A DNA stretch of 20,719 bases, from assembly GCA_026389955.1 (NCBI GenBank), contig JAPLGY010000259.1, forward strand, positions 1 to 20,719. Direction: 5' to 3'. Of the stretch, positions 16,325 through 20,719 are shown piece after piece (the stretch's first letter is position 1; each line of letters opens with the position of its first letter). Origin of the DNA: Caldilinea sp. Its GTDB lineage: Bacteria; Chloroflexota; Anaerolineae; Caldilineales; Caldilineaceae. The position numbers were made by a program, and so were the translations under genes. The notes beneath the pieces were generated by a model. The model was not told where the DNA came from. It did no database searches and worked only from the letters and a program-made list of their open reading frames with translations.

Positions 16325-16793
16325 ACTGGCACGACAGGCCGGCATCCTGCTGGCCGACCGGCAGCTGACCTGCGCCACCGCCGAAAGCTGCACAGGGGGG
16401 CTGATCGGCCACCTGCTGACCGAAATCCCCGGCAGCTCGGCCTATTTTGCCGGCGCTGCGGTCGTCTACAGCTACACAGCCAAAGAACGGCTGCTCGGCG
16501 TCGACCCAACCCTGCTGCTGAACGAGGGAGCTGTCTCCGCATCGGTGGCACGCCAGATGGCACAGGGCGCCCGGCAGCTCTTCGATGTCGATGTCGCCGT
16601 CAGCGTCACCGGCATCGCCGGGCCAGGAGGCGGCCTGCCCGGCAAACCCACCGGCACCACCTTCCTTCACCTCAGCGCCGTCAACGGCTACGAACAGGGC
16701 AGCCACCAGCTCTGGCAAGCAGACCGCAGCACCAACAAACTGCTGAGCGCCTACGCTGCGTTGCAGATGCTCCTCGACTACCTGGCTGCATGA
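16299..16793 (+). CDS. pncC: CinA C-terminal domain protein, nicotinamide-nucleotide amidase
   Basis: PncC deamidates NMN to nicotinate mononucleotide, recycling the NMN released by DNA ligase and other NAD-consuming enzymes. The 164-residue stand-alone domain matches the family length. It has [22 protein letters not shown] (26-47) with the nucleophile Ser30, [20 protein letters not shown] (49-68), [16 protein letters not shown], and [21 protein letters not shown] (102-122). The N-terminal MoCF-type domain of full CinA is absent. It starts inside the methyltransferase gene and is followed by a small gene and an NAD(P)H-hydrate epimerase, so two nicotinamide-cofactor repair enzymes lie close together. 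Confidence 0.92.
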   Translation: MITQTETIELARQAGILLADRQLTCATAESCTGGLIGHLLTEIPGSSAYFAGAAVVYSYTAKERLLGVDPTLLLNEGAVSASVARQMAQGARQLFDVDVAVSVTGIAGPGGGLPGKPTGTTFLHLSAVNGYEQGSHQLWQADRSTNKLLSAYAALQMLLDYLAA

Positions 16794-16889
16794 CTCTTGC
16801 AGTACAATAGATATCGTCAAGAAGAGAGGTCTTGGAAGCAGGCTTCCTCTGCCCAAAAAAAGCCCTCCAAAGATGAAAAAGGAGAGAAC

Positions 16890-17159
16890 ATGCATCGAGA
16901 AGTCCTGGTGCGCGAACCCGTCAATACCTTGGTCAGAATGACCGCCAACGGCGTGCTCCTGCCCACCTCGTTTGTCTGGCGAGACCGCACCCGCTATGTC
17001 GCCAATATCGGACGACAGTGGGAAGAACAGGTGCAAGGCAGGAGGGTTCACTGCTCCTTGATTCAAGCTGTAGACAACAATACCTTCGAACTGCACTGGG
17101 ATCCTGCCAACAACCAGTGGACCTTGCAGCGTGCCTGGCTGCACGACCAGGTCGCCTAG
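16890..17159 (+). CDS. Small protein of unknown function
   Basis: The 89-residue product has no membrane segment. It begins [32 protein letters not shown] and continues [43 protein letters not shown], a pattern of short strands with conserved-looking Trp residues suggesting a small beta barrel or sheet. This resembles short DUF proteins of Actinobacteria and Chloroflexota, but I cannot name the family. AAAAAGGAGA at 16876-16885 strongly supports the ATG at 16890, although the frame is open to 16797. It lies two bases before the epimerase gene, so the two are very probably co-translated. Confidence 0.8.
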   Translation: MHREVLVREPVNTLVRMTANGVLLPTSFVWRDRTRYVANIGRQWEEQVQGRRVHCSLIQAVDNNTFELHWDPANNQWTLQRAWLHDQVA

Positions 17160-17161
17160 CG

Positions 17162-17908
17162 ATGGACCGACGGGTGCAGGTTCCGACGCTCTCTACCAGC
17201 CAAGTCCAGGAGGTCGAACGCCTATTGGTCGAACGGTTTGCCTTCGACCCCCTGCAGTGGTTGGAAAATACAGGGCAACAGCTGGCCAGGCTGGCTCGTC
17301 GGCTGTTGGAAGGAAATGTCACCGACCGCCCCATCGTTGTGCTGGCCGGCCGCGGCACCAACGGCGGCGGCGGACTGGCAGCCGCACGCCATTTGCTCAA
17401 CTGGGGAGCCTGGGTGCAAATCGTCTGCAGCTATCCAACCGACAGCTATCGCGGGGCTCCCGCTCGCCAGCTTCAAATTTTACAGGCCATGGGAGCCCCG
17501 CTGGCCTGGGCCGAGGAGGGCTGGGAACTGCCCCCCGCCGACCTGTTGATCGACGCCGTCATCGGCTATGGGCTGCGCGGCGACCCCCGCGGGCCAGCCC
17601 GCGCCCTGCTCCAGCTGGCCAACAGCAGTGCAGCCCCGATCCTCAGCCTGGACACCCCCAGCGGCGTTGACACCGAACAAGGTCGACTCTTTACCCCCCA
17701 TCTCCAGGCTGCTGCTACTTTGACGCTCGGGCTGCCCAAAACAGGCTTTCGTCAGCCTGCAGCTGCAAAAGCCTGCGGCGACCTCTATCTGGCAGATATC
17801 GGCGTGCCCCCCGAACTCTACTCGCTCGTGGGGGTCGACGTTCCACCACTCTTCGGCCAGGAGACCTTGATCCCACTCTCCGCAGCAGCAGGCAGCCTGT
17901 GGGCCTGA
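17162..17908 (+). CDS. nnrE: NAD(P)H-hydrate epimerase (YjeF N-terminal domain), stand-alone
   Basis: This enzyme interconverts the R and S forms of damaged NAD(P)H hydrate so that the dehydratase can repair it. The 248-residue product holds only the epimerase domain. The ADP-dependent dehydratase part common in bacteria is missing. Recognisable parts are the N-terminal [36 protein letters not shown] (59-78), [29 protein letters not shown] and [12 protein letters not shown]. Compared with the usual GNNGGDG and DxxxGTG, the first Asn is Thr, the Asp is Gly, and the Thr of GTG is Tyr. Activity is therefore less certain. It starts two bases after the small gene and precedes a thiamine diphosphokinase gene. 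Confidence 0.85.
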   Translation: MDRRVQVPTLSTSQVQEVERLLVERFAFDPLQWLENTGQQLARLARRLLEGNVTDRPIVVLAGRGTNGGGGLAAARHLLNWGAWVQIVCSYPTDSYRGAPARQLQILQAMGAPLAWAEEGWELPPADLLIDAVIGYGLRGDPRGPARALLQLANSSAAPILSLDTPSGVDTEQGRLFTPHLQAAATLTLGLPKTGFRQPAAAKACGDLYLADIGVPPELYSLVGVDVPPLFGQETLIPLSAAAGSLWA

Positions 17909-17939
17909 GCAGCACTTCCACGATGAAAGAGAGACTCGC

Positions 17940-18590
17940 ATGCGTGCAGCCATCGCCGTCAACGGTGTGGTCCACGATTACATCGCCCTCGCCGCTCTTT
18001 TGCGACCAGAAGACTGTCTGATCGGCGCCGATGGGGGCACTGACCACTGGCTGGCCATCGGACGCACCCCCCAGATCGTGGTCGGCGACCTCGACAGCCT
18101 CTCCCCACAAACCGTCAGCAACCTTTCCGCACAGGGCGTTCTCTTCGAGCAGCACCCCCCCGACAAAAACCAGACAGACCTGGAGCTGGCAATCGAACGG
18201 GCACTGGCAGAAGAGGCCCAGGAAATTCTGATCGTCGGTGCTCTGGGCGGTCGACTCGACCAGACACTGGCCAATCTCTTGATCCTGGCTCAACGCTCTT
18301 GGAGTGTGCCCGTGCGGGTGGTGGAAGGCAACCAGATCGCCCAGGTGCTGCACGGCCCCGGTTCGCTGACCCTCCATGGCTCGCCCGGCGATACCTTGAG
18401 TCTGCTCCCGCTGAGCGCAACGGTCGAAGGGATCACCTACACAGGGCTGCATTATCCCCTTCAGAATGCGACCCTCTCCTTCGGCAGCACACGCGGGGTG
18501 AGCAACACCCTCTCCAGCACTCGCGCCACAGTCACACTCCGCTCCGGCGTGGCGCTCATCGTCCAGACGCTTCATCCCTCGCCAACATAA
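17940..18590 (+). CDS. thiN: Thiamine diphosphokinase
   Basis: Transfers pyrophosphate from ATP to thiamine, making thiamine diphosphate. The 216-residue product has the expected two-part form: an N-terminal nucleotide-binding fold with [11 protein letters not shown] (28-38), VVGDLDSLS (47-55), [10 protein letters not shown] (76-85) and [16 protein letters not shown] (98-113), then a beta-rich thiamine-binding domain with [10 protein letters not shown] and [10 protein letters not shown]. All key motifs are intact. A GAGAGAC site precedes the ATG at 17940, 31 bases after the epimerase gene. It ends the plus-strand run and converges on the Lgt-like gene. Confidence 0.93.
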   Translation: MRAAIAVNGVVHDYIALAALLRPEDCLIGADGGTDHWLAIGRTPQIVVGDLDSLSPQTVSNLSAQGVLFEQHPPDKNQTDLELAIERALAEEAQEILIVGALGGRLDQTLANLLILAQRSWSVPVRVVEGNQIAQVLHGPGSLTLHGSPGDTLSLLPLSATVEGITYTGLHYPLQNATLSFGSTRGVSNTLSSTRATVTLRSGVALIVQTLHPSPT

Positions 18591-18614
18591 ACCAGATGGT
18601 CCCGCGACGGCACT

Positions 18615-18659
18615 CAGCCCCTGCCACACCAGCCCCTGCCACACCAGCCCCTGTCATAC
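18615..18659. repeat. 15-bp tandem repeat, three copies
   Basis: CAGCCCCTGCCACAC is perfect at 18615-18629 and 18630-18644 and has two C-to-T differences at 18645-18659. It fills most of the 63-base gap between the convergent thiN and Lgt-like genes and includes the latter's stop codon. Confidence 0.9.
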
Positions 18660-19385
18660 CGACGGAGCCCTGCGGCGCGACAGGAGCGCAAGCCAACCTG
18701 ATGCAGCCAACGCCCCCCCGAGCCCCCCCAACTGGCTGGAACGCAGACCCGCCACCACCGCACTGTCCGCCACATACGCGTCAGCCAACAGGATCACCAA
18801 AGACGCAGCCAGCAGCGCATGCCCCACCGTGCGGCCCGGTGTGGCCGCCCGCACCCTCAGCCAGACCCACACCCCACTGACCCCAAACCCGACCGCTCGG
18901 TAAAGCGCTGCCGGATGCCGCATCTCTCCAAAATAGGGGCGCGCCCAGGGCAGATCGCTGGGAAGCCCCACGATCGCACCGGTCAGATAGTCCGAAACTG
19001 CCAACGCGCTGGCAGCCATCAAAGCACCTGCGGCAAACGCCGCCACAACCCGAGTCGGGTGCAGAGCATAGCGCAGCAGATATCCGTACGCAGCAGCCAC
19101 AGCCGCTGCCACCCCTGGCCAAAATGCAAAACCGCTTGGGCGCAGGCTGAAAAGCAGAAGCGGTTCTGCCGAATAGACATACCAAAATTGGAAGACATTC
19201 CATACTCTCGCTACAATAAAGCCTGCCAGGAGAGCGATCAACCCGGTGTTCCAAAGGTCATCCGGGCGCAGACCCAGGCGGCGCCCAACTCGCCCAGCGG
19301 TCTCCAAACCCAGATAGACCGCCAGCAACGCAAAGATCGGAGCGGTCGGCAGAGTGATAGGCCCCAAAGGCAGTGCTGGATACAT
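18654..19385 (-). CDS. Lgt-like integral membrane protein (degenerate prolipoprotein diacylglyceryl transferase)
   Basis: Lgt adds diacylglycerol to the lipobox Cys of prolipoproteins. The 243-residue product has about seven membrane segments and the Lgt outline: [20 protein letters not shown] at the start, [11 protein letters not shown] (55-65) in place of [15 protein letters not shown] (85-92) where Lgt has [17 protein letters not shown] (131-140) for the NGELxG region, and HPAALYRAV (157-165) for HPTQLYE. The catalytic His of HGG is Trp89, and several conserved Arg are not obvious. It may therefore be an inactive or altered-specificity relative. The ATG at 19385 matches the family start, with only a weak GAGAAAAG before it. 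It is divergent from the sugar-nucleotide decarboxylase gene. Confidence 0.7.
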   Translation of the reverse strand: MYPALPLGPITLPTAPIFALLAVYLGLETAGRVGRRLGLRPDDLWNTGLIALLAGFIVARVWNVFQFWYVYSAEPLLLFSLRPSGFAFWPGVAAAVAAAYGYLLRYALHPTRVVAAFAAGALMAASALAVSDYLTGAIVGLPSDLPWARPYFGEMRHPAALYRAVGFGVSGVWVWLRVRAATPGRTVGHALLAASLVILLADAYVADSAVVAGLRSSQLGGLGGALAASGWLALLSRRRAPSV

Positions 19386-19474
19386 TGTCGACTTTTCTCG
19401 CTCAGTGCAGTCAGTATGGGCTTTGCCAGCCTGGCGTCGCCCACAGCAAATCAACCCAAAAGGAGTTTTTTGTT

Positions 19475-20410
19475 ATGCGAATTCTCGTGACCGGCGGCGC
19501 CGGTTTTCTCGGCAGCCATCTCTGTGACCGGCTGCTGGCCGAAGGACATGATGTGGTGGCCATGGACAATCTGATTACCGGCTCGACCGACAACATCGCC
19601 CATCTGGCCGGCAACCGCCGTTTTCAGTTCGTCCACCACGACGTCACCAATTACATCTACCTCAGCGGCCCCCTGGATGCTATTTTACACTTTGCCAGCC
19701 CTGCCAGCCCAATCGACTACCTGGAGTTGCCCATTCAAACACTCAAGGTCGGCAGCCTGGGCACCCACAACGCGCTGGGGCTGGCCCTTGCCAAGTCGGC
19801 CCGCTTTCTGCTGGCCAGCACCAGCGAAATCTACGGAGACCCTCTGGTCCACCCCCAGCAGGAGAGCTACTGGGGCAACGTCAATCCGATCGGGCCGCGC
19901 GGCGTCTACGACGAAGCCAAACGCTTCTCCGAAGCGATGACCATGGCCTACCACCGCAGCCACAACGTCGACACCCGCATCGTACGTATTTTCAACACCT
20001 ACGGGCCACGCATGCGGCTGCGCGATGGCCGCGTCGTCCCCAATTTCGTCGGCCAGGCGCTGCGCCAAGAGCCGCTGACCGTCTACGGCCAGGGAAAACA
20101 GACCCGCAGCTTCTGCTATGTCAGCGACCTGGTCGACGGCATCTACCGTCTGCTGCTCAGCCAGGAGAACACCCCGGTCAACATCGGCAATCCCACCGAG
20201 CTGACCATCTATGACTTCGCTCAAGTGATCAACGAGCTGACCGACAACCCTGCCGGCATCCGCTTCGAACCGCTGCCCGTCGACGACCCACAGCAGCGCC
20301 AGCCAGATATCACCAAGGCGCGGCAATGTCTCGGCTGGAGCCCCCAGGTCGATCTGCGCAGCGGAATGGCACAGACCGTGGAGTGGTTTCGCAACCAGCT
20401 GAAGGGATGA
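19475..20410 (+). CDS. uxs: UDP-glucuronate decarboxylase (UDP-xylose synthase), SDR family
   Basis: Converts UDP-glucuronate to UDP-xylose with bound NAD, supplying sugar for surface polysaccharide. The 311-residue product is an extended short-chain dehydrogenase: [16 protein letters not shown] (6-21), [26 protein letters not shown] (72-90, a strong UXS signature), [14 protein letters not shown] (115-128), the catalytic YDEAK with Tyr145 and Lys149, [10 protein letters not shown], and [24 protein letters not shown] ten bases upstream fixes the ATG at 19475. Related dTDP-glucose dehydratases are a less likely alternative. With the exosortase cluster it points to active polysaccharide and envelope assembly. 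Confidence 0.92.
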   Translation: MRILVTGGAGFLGSHLCDRLLAEGHDVVAMDNLITGSTDNIAHLAGNRRFQFVHHDVTNYIYLSGPLDAILHFASPASPIDYLELPIQTLKVGSLGTHNALGLALAKSARFLLASTSEIYGDPLVHPQQESYWGNVNPIGPRGVYDEAKRFSEAMTMAYHRSHNVDTRIVRIFNTYGPRMRLRDGRVVPNFVGQALRQEPLTVYGQGKQTRSFCYVSDLVDGIYRLLLSQENTPVNIGNPTELTIYDFAQVINELTDNPAGIRFEPLPVDDPQQRQPDITKARQCLGWSPQVDLRSGMAQTVEWFRNQLKG

Positions 20411-20469
20411 CTTGCCCAGATCGCGCATTCTGGCCGGTGCGCTTTGTAGACCATTCCCACCACATCAGG

Positions 20470-20482
20470 TATACTCCATCTC
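20470..20482 (+). promoter_or_regulatory. -10 box for leaderless lepA
   Basis: TATACT at 20470-20475 is five of six to consensus and lies seven bases before the A of the lepA ATG. The normal start-point distance would put transcription at or beside that A. No ribosome binding site is present in the seven bases. TTGTAG at 20444-20449 is a poor -35 at 20 bases. Confidence 0.45.
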
Positions 20483-20719
20483 ATGAATCTTGACCACATC
20501 CGCAATTTCTCAATTATCGCCCACATCGACCACGGCAAAAGCACGCTGGCCGACCGTCTGATCCAGATGACTGACACGGTCACCGAACGGGAGATGCGGG
20601 AGCAGTTGCTCGACTCCATGGAGCTGGAGCGTGAAAAGGGTGTCACGATCAAAGCCAGCGCTGTGCGCATGATCTACAAATACCAGGGCCAGGAATATGA
20701 GATCAACCTGATCGACACC
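20483..20719 (+). CDS. lepA: Elongation factor 4 (LepA), 5' part
   Basis: LepA is a ribosome-bound translational GTPase that acts in back-translocation or initiation quality. The 79 visible codons begin [26 protein letters not shown], containing the P-loop [10 protein letters not shown] and the family start. They continue with [16 protein letters not shown], the switch I region with GVTIKA typical of LepA and not EF-G, and YEINLIDT, the beginning of the G3 motif DTPGH. The gene runs off the window end. It has no ribosome binding site, and a -10 box lies seven bases ahead, so it is probably read from a leaderless mRNA. Confidence 0.97.
   Translation, partial: MNLDHIRNFSIIAHIDHGKSTLADRLIQMTDTVTEREMREQLLDSMELEREKGVTIKASAVRMIYKYQGQEYEINLIDT

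Noticed and set aside
16803..16808. TACAAT as a promoter before the 89-residue gene
   Set aside because: No -35 box at 16-18 bases and no extended -10. The gene can be read from the upstream operon.

Overview
The window is a GC-rich bacterial chromosomal segment with ordinary, densely packed housekeeping genes and one short envelope cluster. Gene order and protein sequence (exosortase plus EpsI, a membrane-anchored YvcK, a gap-pgk pair near tpiA, LAAP-type ribosomal operons) are most consistent with Chloroflexota, probably class Anaerolineae / Caldilineales. That placement is an inference from family resemblance, not from a database search. Ribosome binding sites are canonical (AGGAGG-like), TTG and GTG starts are common, and several sigma-A type promoters can be read.

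Region 1 (1-4880, plus strand) is the alpha ribosomal operon and its follow-on: end of rpmJ, rpsM, rpsK, rpsD, rpoA, rplQ, truA, rplM, rpsI, closed by a 14-bp perfect hairpin. The rpsK copy is broken here. About 140 nt coding for the middle of S11 are missing and the two ends are in different frames. A good promoter lies just after truA and serves rplM-rpsI. Region 2 (4913-5476) is a MogA/MoaB-like gene with a perfect short tandem duplication at each end.

Region 3 (5480-8766, minus strand) is thioredoxin with its own promoter, preceded by a four-gene cluster: exosortase, EpsI-type partner, an NTF2-like lipoprotein and an integral membrane HExxH (M50-like) metalloprotease. The genes overlap or nearly touch, so they are probably one operon for envelope or exopolysaccharide work. 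Combining the exosortase pair with a membrane protease and a lipoprotein is the least ordinary gene set in the window.

Region 4 (8848-13797, minus strand) holds lower-glycolysis genes: gap-pgk with an extended -10 promoter, a terminator, then a lineage-type small protein coupled to tpiA. A YvcK (gluconeogenesis factor) gene with an N-terminal membrane module lies upstream of gap. Upstream again is a membrane-anchored coiled-coil protein with a C-terminal SdrD/CnaB-like domain, whose promoter area carries two copies of an inverted repeat.

Region 5 (15038-18590, plus strand) is a run of a THUMP-like SAM methyltransferase, pncC, a small unknown protein, a stand-alone NAD(P)H-hydrate epimerase and thiamine diphosphokinase. 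This is largely cofactor repair and salvage. Region 6 (18654-20719) has an Lgt-like integral membrane protein lacking the usual catalytic His, a divergent UDP-glucuronate decarboxylase (sugar-nucleotide supply for surface polysaccharide), and the start of lepA, which looks leaderless. No tRNA, rRNA, CRISPR array or insertion sequence is visible, and no gene-free stretch exceeds 300 bases.
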